A DNA stretch of 45,605 nt from Azolla pinnata (GCA_037176905.1 JBBBWG010031375.1:1-45605), one strand, 5' to 3'. Positions 32,201 to 44,129 are shown, counted from the first letter of the stretch. Program-made: numbers and translations. The notes: generated by a model from the sequence alone, not told the origin.

Positions 32201-35200
32201 TTGGAATGTCATGCTGCATTTGCAAGTAAGAAAATAGATGAATGATTTAATAGTTGTCAATACGTTGTAAAAGATGTTCTGGAAATAGATGAAGGTTGTA
32301 AACAGGTTCACTATTTTCTGTCCTCATGGAATCTCTTTGTATCCAAACAGATGCCCATGTTAGTTAATCATGCAAGACTTCGTGAAGAGATCACTCGTAT
32401 TCAACCATGTGTGCTGGTATTTATAGAACATTGAACATTTAATCAGGTGAATGTTTGTAAGTTCCTTTTGTTGGAAATGTATTTACTCAAGGTTTCATTG
32501 TTTAAAGGCTCCCAAGGAACAAGAAAGTTCATCTCTGATCAGTTTATTGCTACTATGGACACAGGTAAATGCATCTTTGGCCATAATACATAGCAGAAAC
32601 TAAATTAATCTGGTTGTGCTTTGATGCCAGTTGCACATGCTCTGTTGATGAAGCTCGTTTAAAAACACATATTCTTGTTGTATGTCTTATGGGATTCTAC
32701 AGGTCATATCATTGAGGTCTGGTTTTCCAGTGAAGGATTTCACGTCATCATTTGCCGATGGACAAGCTCTTTGCTACTTGATTAACTACTATTATCCTGC
32801 TCTTCTACCACAGGCAGCAATAAAGGCTCCAAGGTCATCCATGGTTCATCAGGTTTCCTTTCCTTTTTTGTTCCTTTATCCTTCTCTTAGATTTCAGTTT
32901 AAATGTGGGATCTTTGTTTAAAATGTGTACTCTTTTCTGCAGAATACACCGGAAAGTCTACTAATTGAAAGCAAGACAATCTGTACACTTACTTTAGAGA
33001 ATAATATCTGTGCTGCCCAAAACCTAAACCTTTTCAATGTTGCCATCGAGAAACTTGGGCATATACCATGGGTTAGTTAAGAATTCGAAAATAACTAGCA
33101 ATCATTAATGGCGGCTAGATTTCTGACCTGGAAATACTCATGTATTCCAGGTGCTGCAGTCAATGTATTTTGTGGATGAAAATCCTTGCGTGTGTGAACA
33201 GAGTATCATAATTACACTTGCATTCCTTTACCACAGAATGCTGGAGGACAAGGCAAAGGTAGGTCAAGTCATCAGCATGATGTTTCTGAGGTCATGTCAT
33301 GGTATTGAGGACTCTGGGCTTGTAATGTGGTAGTGAGTCATTGCTTTCAGCAAATTTAAAAGTTCTCAGTTTGATTATGCTTAACGCCGTCGATCAACTC
33401 TTTGGACTATCCTCAGCTTAGAGATGAGAAGACGCATGATCTAAGATGGAATATGAGCTTCGAAATTCCGAAGATAAAGTGTGGAGTTCTAACGGATTCT
33501 AGATTGAAGGATTCAGAAGAAGAGCGCAAAGGTATTTATTTTGTAAATTATTTTTGGCTACCTTTGAGAGATCTGCTGCTGACCATATTTTCTAAAGCAA
33601 TGCACGCTCGTTACATGACAGGCATACCAGCTGCAAAGATCCAGTCTTCATTCAAGGCTATCCTTGAAGCAGATGAAGAACTCAAAGGTACTTATATTGT
33701 GCGTTGCTACTCTCCTCGCCTTTTCGCTTATGAAAACTGGAATGTTGTAAATTCTAGGCATAGCAACAGCAAACATACAAGGTTGCAAACTTCAACAGAC
33801 AGCTGTGTTGAGGAGAGAGATTGATGCGGTGGTTCTCATTCAATCACATGTAAAAAGGTGGATAAAGAGGAAGTCTTTCACCCAAGAAGAATCTTCACAA
33901 GATAAGGAGATAAGATCTGCAACCTTAATTCAGGCTTTTACCCGAGGATGGCTCATGAGACGCAAACTTGGTTTAATGACACAACAAGTTTCTCGGATAC
34001 AGAGCTTTTGGAGGGCTAAATATACTCGTCAGATGTTTTTGAATCAACGAAAATCTTGCTTAATAATTCAAAATCAATGGAGAACGTTTTCCATAATTAA
34101 AATGAGGCAGTCTCAGCTATTTTCTGCGACAACGACGATCCAAGCATGGTGGCGTATGATTGTCTTGAGAAAGAGTTTCCTTGAACTAAGAAAATCCTCT
34201 ATTCTGATCCAGAGATTTTTCCGCACATCACAGCAAAGGAGGAGATACTTGAAATTCAGAGAAAGTGTAGTGTTAGTTCAAGCTCTAACCAGAGGTAGAT
34301 ATGTACGAAAGAGTTACTTGAAGTATAGAAATGCAGCCCAAATTATTCAAAAATGCTGGAGAAACACTGTTGCTGTAAGAAAACAGAAAGATGACACTGT
34401 AACCAGAATCCAATGTATTTGGCGTGGATTCAGTGCAAAGAGAAGTTTTCTCATGAAAAGAGAAGCTGCCATTGTTATTCAGAAATATATACGGGGCCAC
34501 TTAGCAATGAAAAGGTATTGTAGCGATAGAAAGAATGTGGTGAAGATCCAAGCCATGGTGAGATGCAGGTATGAGCATAAGAAGTACAATAAGATCTTGC
34601 GGTCATTGAAGATGATTCAAAGGTGTTGGAGGAGAGTTCTTGCCAGGAGGAGTGCAGAGAGGAAGTATGCTTTATTAAAGCAACAAGCAGCCTTGAGGAT
34701 CCAAGCTTTCTGGCGAGGCTGGGAAGCAAGGGTATCCTTTTCGAAGCTTCAAAGATCAACTCTCTATCTGCAGACTTGTTTGCGATGTTTTATGTGTAGA
34801 ATGCGATACAAGCATCTCAGAGACAGTGCAGTCAGACTACAAAAGTTTTGGCGAGGATGGCTCGCAAGGAAATACTATTTGAAGCTCCGAGCTTCTTCCG
34901 TTGACATCCAAAGATCTTGGCGGTCTTACTATTGTAGAACACAATACAGTAGACTTAGAGGAGCTGTTATCAGATTCCAGGCGCTTTTCAAAGGGAAGCA
35001 AGCAAGGCAGACTTATTGCGAACTACGAAAGTATGCAGTGAAAATTCAAGCCTTGTTTCGATGTAAAAAAGAGCGAAGAAAGTTTGTCCTGTATAAGGAA
35101 TCAGCACTTGTGATCCAGAGATGCGTTCGTGACTATATCTTCCAGAGCAAGCTTTTGAGTTTCAGGAAAAATCTTGCTGCCAAGAAGATTCAGAGTGTGT

Positions 35201-37305
35201 GGAGGAACAGGATGTCACGTATGGCAGCCACCGTTATTCAGGCCTACTGTAGAGGATGGATTCAAAGGAAATACTATGCCACACACATCCTGAAGGTTTG
35301 GCAAATCTACAGTTTGTTGTGAATGATCCATCCATATATTTCAGAAGACACGCTGATTGATTAACATGATATCCCCAGATTAACATATTTTGACCTCTTG
35401 TGAAAAACAGATGACTGTATCTCCACATATATTGATAGCAAATGCTGTCCAATCTCATCCTGGAAGCTGCAAGCTTGCTTGTTCACAGGAGCCATCTTCT
35501 CAAATTGATGCAGCAACTAAGATTCAACGACATTTTCGCGGTTGGCAAGCGCGCAAGATCCGCAACAAAAGAAAGACAAATATAATTGCCATTCAGGTTT
35601 TCTTGATGGTTTTCTCTGCTTTATGACCCAACACCCTAATACTTTCATGAGTCTCCGAAGTATCATTGATTAGTTTTCTTGATTATATATTTAACAACAG
35701 GCACTATGGAGAGGCATTTTGGTGAGGCAAAGAAGTGACGGCTTGAGGGATAAGCTTTCTGCTCTGCGGCAACGAATGCAAAACACTGCTGCGAACGTCG
35801 ATCAAAAGATGCGTCTAGAGCATCGGATTACAGAGGCCTTGGCAGCCCTCCTTAGTCAGAAAACAGTTAGCGGCATTCTCCATACATGTGCAACCATTGG
35901 TAGGTCGCTGTTGCTATAATATCGATATATGTGCGCATGTGTATTTGCTTACACATGGGTGTATACATGCCGACATATAGGCATCCATATGTGCGTAGTA
36001 TGCCTTGACAGGTCTCATTTATAAATCTAGCTAGATATTCACATATATGTATGAATTTATTGTTGTTCATGGCTAGTACTGCATACTTACAGAAGTACAC
36101 ATGTATGATCGTGTAATTCACTATATTGCTAGACCTTGGATAACATATAGCTAGCTACACATCAACGTATGCATTCTACATGTATGTGTAGTCATACACT
36201 GGTTGTATCCAACCCCAAACATGTCAAGCATTGATATAGTGGGTGCACGAGAAATTCGCTGAAAATACGTTGAGGCCAAAAATTGCATCTACCAGAACTA
36301 ACTTCCTGTAATTTCCAGATTTGGCGACCCAACACTCCAAACTACCAGAACTAACTTCTTGTGATTTCCAGATTTGGCGACCCAACACTCCAAGCTATGC
36401 TGCGAAAGATTATTAGAGGCAGGAGCCATACCAAAATTATTGCAGCTTATACAAACCACCAACCGTAGTCCTCCTCATGAGGAGATCCTGAAGCATTCCT
36501 TGTCGATCTTAGGAAACCTTGCGCGTTACCCAGAATTTGCGGCTCTCATTGCGAATACGCCTTCATCGATTCTCGTAATGGCCGAACAGATACTCAGGTG
36601 CTGCCGTCCACTTGTTCTCTCCTCCTTTCTTGTGTTCTCTCCTCTAATTTGTGGTGGAGAAAACTCGAATTCGGGTTCAACCCTGGGCAATGAATGACTT
36701 CAAGGGTCTGTACTTTCGGATGTTCTGCATCTCAGGAATAACGAGGAAATTCAGTCGAAGGTCATAAAGCTGTTGCTCTTAATATGCAAGGTTCCATGTG
36801 GACTGGAGGCTGTAAGAAAGAAGCCTGTTGTGGTGAAGAGGCTTTACAACCTAAGCCAGATGTTGGAGAAGAAAGTCGAAGTAGAGGCCAGGTGAGGGGG
36901 GAGGACCCTAAACCCTAATCCCTCAAAACCCCTTTCTCCTTAGACCCTAAAATTCATTTTGTTTTCTCTTTCACTTCTGGATACACAACTTGATCTTGCT
37001 TTTGTTTGGGAATTACTGATAGGGCTTTGCAAAGGTTACCACAAGGTGCTCCACCATATGTGAGAAGGGCAGGGGAGAAGAAAGTGACTGAAGCAGTGGC
37101 TCACCATCACTCCATTGTATTGCTCCTCCAGAGTGCAACAGGGGAGGATCTGCATAACAAACTGAAGGCCATGAAAAGGTTGAGCCACATACATACGGTG
37201 CCCGGGCCGAGGATGAGCATGAGCATGGCACCGAGGCTCAGCATGAGCACGACTCCGAGATTAAGCATGTGTCGAGACCCCCTCCAAGATTGCTCCAATC
37301 ATTGA
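29274..37305 (+). CDS. ASPM: ASPM (abnormal spindle-like microcephaly-associated) homologue, 19 exons
   Basis: Exons: 29274-30392, 30886-31172, 31304-31512, 31604-31686, 31820-31933, 32037-32225, 32351-32416, 32508-32564, 32703-32852, 32943-33071, 33151-33258, 33417-33531, 33622-33687, 33758-35295, 35411-35596, 35701-35899, 36372-36597, 36736-36891, 37023-37305. All introns are GT..AG and phases agree, giving 1759 residues. The N-terminal ~370 residues are basic and Ser-rich. Exons 2-4 carry the ASPM-specific region (GIDGIDGGSPRLF, MHGEGDIVGHL). Calponin-homology domains lie in exons 5-6 (DLRDGVRLCRLVQ) and 9-11 (FADGQALCYLINYY). About 25 IQ motifs (IQxxWRGxxxR) fill exons 13-16, mostly in the 1.5-kb exon 14. 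Exons 17-19 encode armadillo-like helices. Family members sit at spindle poles, bind microtubule minus ends and calmodulin, and act in spindle organisation. The C-terminus ends in a three-copy 8-residue repeat. Confidence 0.95.
36289..36394 (+). repeat. 53-bp tandem duplication spanning the ASPM exon 17 acceptor
   Basis: Copy 1 is 36289-36341 and copy 2 is 36342-36394. They differ at only three positions. Each copy carries ACCAGAACTAACTTC, a TTTCCAG acceptor and the first 22-23 bases of exon 17. The first acceptor would start the exon at 36319, the second at 36372. Only the second keeps the reading frame; the first adds 53 bases and meets a TAG at 36414-36416. Confidence 0.95.
37212..37283 (+). 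repeat. Three 24-bp repeats coding the ASPM C-terminal PR(M/L)SM motif
   Basis: Consecutive 24-base units starting CCGAG encode PRMSMSMA, PRLSMSTT and PRLSMCRD just before the stop. The length is a multiple of three, so unit gain or loss would keep the frame. Confidence 0.8.
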
Positions 37306-37344
37306 ATGAATGAGTACTCGAGTATCCATGTGGTGAAGTTCGAG

Positions 37345-37800
37345 TAATGGCATTGCTGTATGTCGTTGGCAGCATCGCTGTATGTCGTTGGCAGCATCGC
37401 TGTATGTCATTAGCGGCATTGCCGTAATGTCATTAGCGGCATCACTGTATGTTGTTAGCAGCATTGCTGTATGTCATTAGCAGCATTGCTGTATGTCATT
37501 AGCGGCATTACTGTTATGTCATTAGTAGCATTGCTGTATGTTAGTGGCATTGCAGTAATGTCGTTAGCGGCATCGCTGTAAGTGCCATCACTGTATGTTG
37601 TTAGCAGCATCGCTCTATGTATGTCATTAGTGGCATCACTGTTATGTCATTAGCAGCATTGCTGTATGTCATTATGGCATTAGCCGCAATGCTATATGTC
37701 ATTAGGCTACATGTCATTAGCAGCATGGTTGTATGTCATTTTGTCATTAGCGCCATTGCGGTTATGTCATTAGCGGCATCGTTAGCAACTTTGCCGCTGT
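37345..37800. repeat. 22-bp minisatellite downstream of ASPM
   Basis: At least 15-20 degenerate copies of a TGTATGTCGTTGGCAGCATCGC-like unit. The first two full units are perfect with a 22-bp period. Later units vary as GT(C/T)(A/G)TTAGC(G/A)GCAT(C/T)(G/A)CTGT and lose a few bases. It begins about 40 bases after the ASPM stop and so probably lies in the 3' UTR or just beyond it. Frames through it are open only by chance. Confidence 0.85.
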
Positions 37801-39051
37801 ATGCCATCAGTAGTTTGCATTTGATGATGCCATGCCTCCCTCGGGTGTGTGTTGTCCATGCTGACATGAGTGTATGTCAGGGTTATGTGTGCGAGAAAGT
37901 CGTTAGTGACATGAGTTTATGTCTATCTAGTGACCCTAAATCGTCAAGACTAAGATAGTCTTTTTAGACATTGAAGCAGTATATGTATTGACCTTATTCT
38001 TTTTAATGCATCCATCCATTGATATATCTATCTATCTATGTAAGGGGTTCAAGCATTGTAAAATCTGCAATGAATCCGTTAATCTGTTGAGAGCCTAATC
38101 TGTGCTGCTAACTGTAGCGAAGACGTTGCAGATAGTTGCAAGTGTATGCGAACCATATAATGAATTGGCTCCTCTAACGTATGGGTTTCTGTCTAGATTG
38201 CCCATTACAAGAGAATGCAAAACAAAAGTCAACTAACTAACCTTTGGACAAATATTCCCACCATTTAGTTTCCAGCGGGGGTTACAATTGCTCTCTTAAT
38301 TTGATCCAATCAGTTGTATTTGTTGCCGCATGTATATATAACTCCAACGGTGTTTGTGTTTGATCCAAGGGATTTGAGCTAGGAGATGGGTTGATAGGAA
38401 GAGCTGCTCTATCAACGAAAAACTAGAATCGTCCATTTCTTTTAGGGTTGTTTAAAATTTGTAATCCCTTTCTCAATGGTTTTGTGAAGTGTTTTTCTTC
38501 CCTCGAACTAAGTAGGGTAGATATATTTTCGACTGGGATTTCCAAAAAAGAAACAGACATGTAAAATTTACCGGTTTTGTCGATCGACTTGTTATTGTTC
38601 TACAGGTTACATTTTGATGCGAGAAGAAAGACCCAGACAGAGTATTGTGGATTGAAGAAGAAGCTTGACTTTTGACCTTTGAAGACGATGAGGGGCCAAG
38701 TTCGCTTTTCTTTTTCCCCTGATCTCAAAGCTTGGTCAACACGGTGGCAAAGCATGACTTGGGAAACAAGTAATAGAGGTCTAAAGCCATAGAAATTCAA
38801 ATCCAATCCGAAGTGCAATACCAAACAAACAAACATTCATGTATATATTATATATATATACATACATACATGCATACATCTGAAATAGCACCAAAACTGC
38901 AATCTCTCTCTCAATTGCCACCATCTCTACCAACTCATTGATTGATCAAGATCAAGCTGCCCGCGAGCTCGACAGAAGAACTCTGACCTCAGATTTCCTG
39001 TTGATTTTGATCAGCCCTGCAAGCCACCCCCCAGCCCCTCATTTGCCCATC
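37801..39051. other. Spacer between ASPM and a small ORF
   Basis: No gene is supported. An AT repeat at 38842-38864 (TATATATTATATATATATAC) may act as a TATA region for the small ORF at 39052. CT-rich leader-like sequence follows at 38900-38930. Confidence 0.45.
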
Positions 39052-39324
39052 ATGCTCAAGGAGATGATGAGCTGCTTCAGCATAAGGCCCACTAGTGCTG
39101 CAGTTCACGACGATGATGATGGTGCTGTCGTTCCTAGCATGACCGAAGAAGGTATGTCACAGCTCGACTGCACCGCCACCACCAAGGACAAGAAGAAGAA
39201 GAAGATGATGATGATGATGAAGAAGAAGCCATTAAAGAGTGAGAACAGCATGGAGCTCGAGCAGACGGCGAATCTGGGTGCTCGATACTTTGGCATCGGA
39301 ATGAACCCCGGGTCCCTTCTTTGA
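39052..39324 (+). CDS. Possible small protein, Lys/Met-rich, unrecognised
   Basis: A 90-codon frame from the first ATG to TGA. It reads LKEMMSCFSIRP, then an acidic DDDDG, MTEEGMSQLDC, a homopolymer stretch of five Lys and five Met from (AAG)n(ATG)n, more Lys, and ends LGARYFGIGMNPGSLL. The conserved-looking ends on either side of simple-sequence coding DNA, an upstream TATA-like run at 38842-38864 and GC content higher than the flanks favour a real gene. I recognise no family. It could also be one exon of a longer gene, since the frame stays open upstream of the ATG. Confidence 0.38.
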   Translation: MLKEMMSCFSIRPTSAAVHDDDDGAVVPSMTEEGMSQLDCTATTKDKKKKKMMMMMKKKPLKSENSMELEQTANLGARYFGIGMNPGSLL

Positions 39325-40299
39325 ATGAGCTAGCATCAATGGGATTGTGAATTGATTTACATCGTGTGTGCTAGTTAGCATAGGGCTCCTCGAAAAACCC
39401 TAGCTAGTGTTCAACTGCCTCTTTGCTTCGGCTAGATTTGAGCCACAAGGGTGACAAGACTCTTGCTCTTGGGGACATCGTCACAGACTTCCTAGAAGCC
39501 CTTACCCATCTGACAATGAAGGGTGGTAGATGGGATCTTCTACTCCATCACGATTCATGGACAAGCGTTGGGCCTCTATTTGGTAGAATAGATGTGAATA
39601 TTCATTTTCTTGGGCCTTCAATTACATTACTAAGTTAAAGTAGCCCTTCAAAGTTTTTTACAATATAACTAGCCTTAAGGGTTATATAGGTAGTAAAGTT
39701 GTGACATTTCATCTATATGGTTTCATTGTATAAATTTTGTATGAGTCACCCTTACATGCCTGCACAATCTATGCTCTGGCCTTATTCAGCCCAAGTATCC
39801 ATTCAAAGCCTCCAGTCCTCAAAATCTATGTTGATCTGAGGACCTCCGAATGACACATAGATATAGGATGCACTAATCATCTAATGTTAGGTTTAAAAAG
39901 AAGGAAAACCAATATTATCAATAATCAGCAAAGTTGGAAGTTGTCAATGAAGTCATGCGATTGGCGATACCAATGCATCCGGTCAAGAATGTCTATATTT
40001 CAATATGGCCAAGTTCCAATTTCCTTTTCATTGGCCAAAAAAGGGCTAAGGAAGAACCTGGGAAAGGAGTTTTATATAGCTAAAAGAGGGATAAGCTCGA
40101 CCCTAAATTCGAGTTTATACTTGGAGGTTCAATTAAGAACCATTATTAACCTACCTGTACGCAATAGTGCGGACATCAATTATTGAGAATTCAAGGGCAT
40201 TATCGATTAGGACTCAGTTGCGTTCCAGACATGCGATTTGATACACATGTTTCAATGTAACATAACAATATATAGTGTATTACAACCAAATATCATTCC
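39325..40299. other. Spacer, no gene seen
   Basis: Short open frames only. The plus-strand frame at 39884-40186 shows no family features and may be part of a decayed element. Confidence 0.45.
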
Positions 40300-40745
40300 T
40301 AAAATGGGTATGATCACTTCAAACTCTGATAAGTTAGTCACGTGCACCTATGTACTCAGACCTCATTTTGTGCTTTAGTAATCCGTACCAATGGCTCAAT
40401 GAAGTGGGTGTAATGTGAAATCTATATATGATCATAGAAGGCACTTGCTCCAAAGAATCTTAGAACTTTTGTTTGGATTTCACATAGAGTGCATTCGCTT
40501 TGGATGGCAAAGGCCTCTGGCCATACGCTTCGCACAAGTAGCCCATCAATAAGATTGTAAGTTGACTAAATGCAAACTTCTCTCTCTTGAAAATGTAAAG
40601 ATTTGCATCTTTGAGCTTTTGAATCACCATCTCACCATCCTTGATGCAGTCTGCTACAAACTTCCTATAGTTGTCGTTAATTTTCGAATCATCATTTTCT
40701 TCATATGTACATCCTTTTAATGGTATGTCATCCATGAAAGTATCA
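40300..40745 (-). mobile_element. Decayed Ty3/gypsy reverse transcriptase, minus strand
   Basis: From 40744 leftward the frame reads TFMDDIPLKGCTYEE, where MDDI corresponds to the YVDDI catalytic box. It continues with NYRKFVADCIKDGEMVIQKL, then LKDANLYIFKREKFAFSQ and GYLCEAYGQRPLPSKANAL, matching the RT segment that follows the catalytic motif. A frameshift near 40460 moves to FFGASAFYDHI and HYTHFIEPLVRITKAQN, the conserved connection region (LGACxFYRxxIPxFAxIAxPL). Both catalytic aspartates survive, but stops and the frameshift make the copy inactive. Confidence 0.8.
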
Positions 40746-41839
40746 TTATCGGGTAAATCTATTTGTAAGCATTATAACGAAATAGAAAAGAGGATGGTAC
40801 AAAAAGTTTTGGCCAAAACTAATAGTGCAAAAGAAGTAACCAAAGAACCTAAACAACATTAGGGGATAGTGCTACAAAATATCAGTCCTCTATTAGAAAC
40901 TCTTTGTGTATAGAGAGCACTAGTTCGCTCAAGCAATAAAAAGGCCCCAGGCATCTAAGCAACCTACTCTCAGTGCCAGGTACTTCAACAAATTTGATAG
41001 AAGCTAAAACTAATCATTTCAATGTTAATGAGACTTCAGCCTAGACAAAGAGCCAACGAAACATTATTGCTCTAAAAAAAAAACAGCTGGAAACAAAATG
41101 CACAACATATACACAAAATAACAAGGATCAAACTCAAGAAAATGAGCCACAATTTTGAATCAGACTCCTAACCCAAGGAAGCGAGAACATTAGCACATAC
41201 AGATAATCAGCTTGACTACGTTTGCATAAAGAACAAGTAATATTTCATGTTCTCTTTTAAGATTCTCATTGAATACTCGGAAAGTACTTAAATACTTCAC
41301 ATTTTCTTAAAATCCTAAAAAATTACAATGTCAATTTATAAAAATCTTTAAATTCCATGTATTTATAAAATTTATTAAATTTTTTTTTAGAGAACTACTT
41401 CAAAACTTGAGTAATTTAAAGGTTCGTAGAAAAACTGTTGATGTTAGAAAATAATGGCATTCCTAATGTATAGAGAGATCATAACAATTTAAAGTTTTAA
41501 AGCTTTACGTCATCATTTATTAGAAAATGCTTATTATGAATGAAACAGTAAATTACTTTCAAAGAATTTATAATATTATTATAATTATAGTGTATTAGTT
41601 AAATTATTTGATTGTGACAAAATATTTATAAGTTAAATCTTCACAATGTCTTTGTTTTTGTATAAACACATGGCTTTATTTAAGAAATTGATAAAATATA
41701 TTGACTTCTTGGATAAAACATAGAATTTTTACAAGGGGTTGATCTTAAAAAACTATATGTCTTTATACAAGAAGTGAATGAGGTGCATCAACCGCTTCAA
41801 TATAACATATAAAACATAAATTTTCTATAAATGCTCGAT
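40746..41839. other. AT-rich spacer
   Basis: No coding segment or defined element is recognisable. A and T runs are frequent. Confidence 0.55.
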
Positions 41840-42680
41840 TCTAGCATATACCCATTTAAGGAAAAGATATAGAGACAATTATACTTATAGCCTTTACTGT
41901 TACAATCAAGCGATCTCACCAATACACTATTGATGATAATATTTATAAATATACGAAAATAAATATTCATTTCTACAAATTATAACATGTTTTATGAAGA
42001 ATTCCCCATATTGACCCCTTCAAATCGACTTCTTATATAAAGCCATGTATTTTGTAAACATTAGAAGAAAATAACGTGATATGGATAGAACCAATACACC
42101 AATACACTATATTCGTGATAATGTTGAACATTATCAAAGTAAATATTTTTTTATCTCTAAATTGTATGTTTAATTTTCCACACAAAACATTATACAAAAA
42201 AAATAGAAGAAATACACAAGCTGAGAGTCGAACAAAAGACCTTCACTTTTACAATCAAGCGATAATATAGCCAACACGCTATCCGTAATAGTGTTATATA
42301 AATAATAATTAGCACATAAACTTCTTGTATAAACGCCTTGTGTTTTTAGAAAAAATAAAATATTTGGACATAGTGAGAGTTAAACCCATGACCTATGCTT
42401 TTATTATTTACAAAAAACCTGGCCCATTCTTTGCTATCCAAGTTAATGTGGCGCATTGCAATTGACCTGGCCAAGAATTGACTTGATCACACAAATCTTG
42501 ACTTAATGAATGTAATACCTAAAGCTTCAATTTCTAGAAGAAGTCAATTCTACATAAAGCCATGTATTTCTACAAAAAAGAAAAAAAATTAAACATGGTG
42601 AGAGTCAAACCCATGACCTTTACTCTAATAAGAGATCCAATAACTTAAGCAACACAATATATTATCAATATAAACATTTA
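41840..42680 (-). repeat. Cluster of diverged tRNA-like repeat units
   Basis: Related modules recur in the same order. A CCAA(T/C)AC(A/G)CTAT...GATAATGTTTATAAAT block appears near 41919, 42098, 42271 and 42650. A GAGAGT(C/T)(A/G)AACCCATGACC block appears near 42222, 42384 and 42600, and a CTTCTT(A/G)TATAAAGCCATGTATTTT block near 42028, 42322 and 42540. On the minus strand the order resembles a tRNA: an A-box-like region, an anticodon-arm-like region (CGCTTGATTGTAAAAGTG) and a B-box-like GGTCTTTTGTTCGACTC. This suggests a tRNA-derived SINE or a local amplification of one. None looks like an intact tRNA. Confidence 0.55.
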
Positions 42681-43899
42681 TATATATTTTTATATAAAAA
42701 TTCATTATATTCTTGTGTTACATAAGTGGATTCGCCACATCAACCCATGTAGCATATGATCAAGGAGAAGGTAAAGATGAAAAGCATAAATATGTCAATA
42801 TATGGTTCTAATTGAGAAAATTAAGCTATAATTGCACAATTTTGTGAGAACAATATTTTGTATTATTATATAACCTTATTGTATTATCTTTTTAAATGAT
42901 AAAATTATGCAACTACTATGTTTTTTTCATATATTTCTTAACATATCTTTAATAAAAAGTCTCGACAAATGTTCTTCTATAGTCAAATTCATTAAATGTA
43001 TTGATCATGGTCGCTCTATATTTACTTTTAAATATGAACTCAATGGATTTAATTCATTATTATCAGATACGTATATTAAAAATTTTAAACTTTTTATGAC
43101 AAACATCAATTTTGCGAAAATTTGTGCTTTTTAAAAAGTTTTTTTATGTTACAATTTGCTAATTTTTTGGGCTCTTTTCTAAATTATTCGACACCAATAT
43201 CAAAGTCTTTTGAAATATAAGACAAAAACTAATAATTTCTTCTAGTATCTAAGGGAATAGTCGAAATGATTCTCTTTTTACACAATATTACATTATCTTT
43301 ACACAACAATGTTCCTAAAGAATAGACAAGTACTATACAAATATACGCTCAAATAAGATTAAAAACAATATATATATTGTTAGTTAGACACTAGGGCATT
43401 GAGCAATTCACACTATTTTGAACTGAAAACTAAGCTTAGTAGCCAAAACAAGGAAATAAGAACCACAGTAAAAAACACTCCAAGACATCGACAGATGATT
43501 ACCATTAAGATTGAGAACTAGGATTGATAAATACACCAAAGGCTGAGAATGAGAAGCAACAATAGATCCACAATCCCAATCTAGGTTTTCATTGTATACA
43601 TCGGAGATTTTCAACAAACATGATATCCAACACATTGAGATCAACACTCAATTCTCTACACATCGATGTTACTTATTCCTCCTGACGAAACTCAAAAAGT
43701 AAATTGCTATAACTGATTGTTTCCGTGATGACTTGCGACAAGGAAGTAGGCTCGAGGAAGTTGAGTAGTAGATTTTTAACATTGTTTCATAGGCCCCAAC
43801 GAACATAGTCATAGAGTGCTTGGTCATCCAACTTAACATTACATGCTAATTGTTAGAGGCATAGACAGACATCCTATGCATACCTTGATGTAATGAATA
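42681..43899. other. AT-rich spacer, no gene seen
   Basis: Very AT-rich with many poly-A and poly-T runs. The open frames are short and without recognisable features. Confidence 0.55.
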
Positions 43900-44129
43900 G
43901 AGTTTGGTGATAGCTGTTAAGTGTCGATCCGTATCCCCAAATATAGCTTCTAACTCTACCAAAAATAAAGTTTTATAGAAGTGGTGATGATTTTTCGACC
44001 AGTGATGCAAACCAAGCTTGCGTAGCTTTGAAGAGAAGGATCCTAACGAGACTAACTTGATGAAAGCTTTTCAAATATCATGGAGGTTGTAGTTAGATAA
44101 TAAACTTGAGCAAGAATTGTCCCCAGAGG

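Noticed and set aside
37261-37958. Frames through the minisatellite on both strands
   Set aside because: The 22-bp period does not keep a frame; these are chance open frames in repeats.
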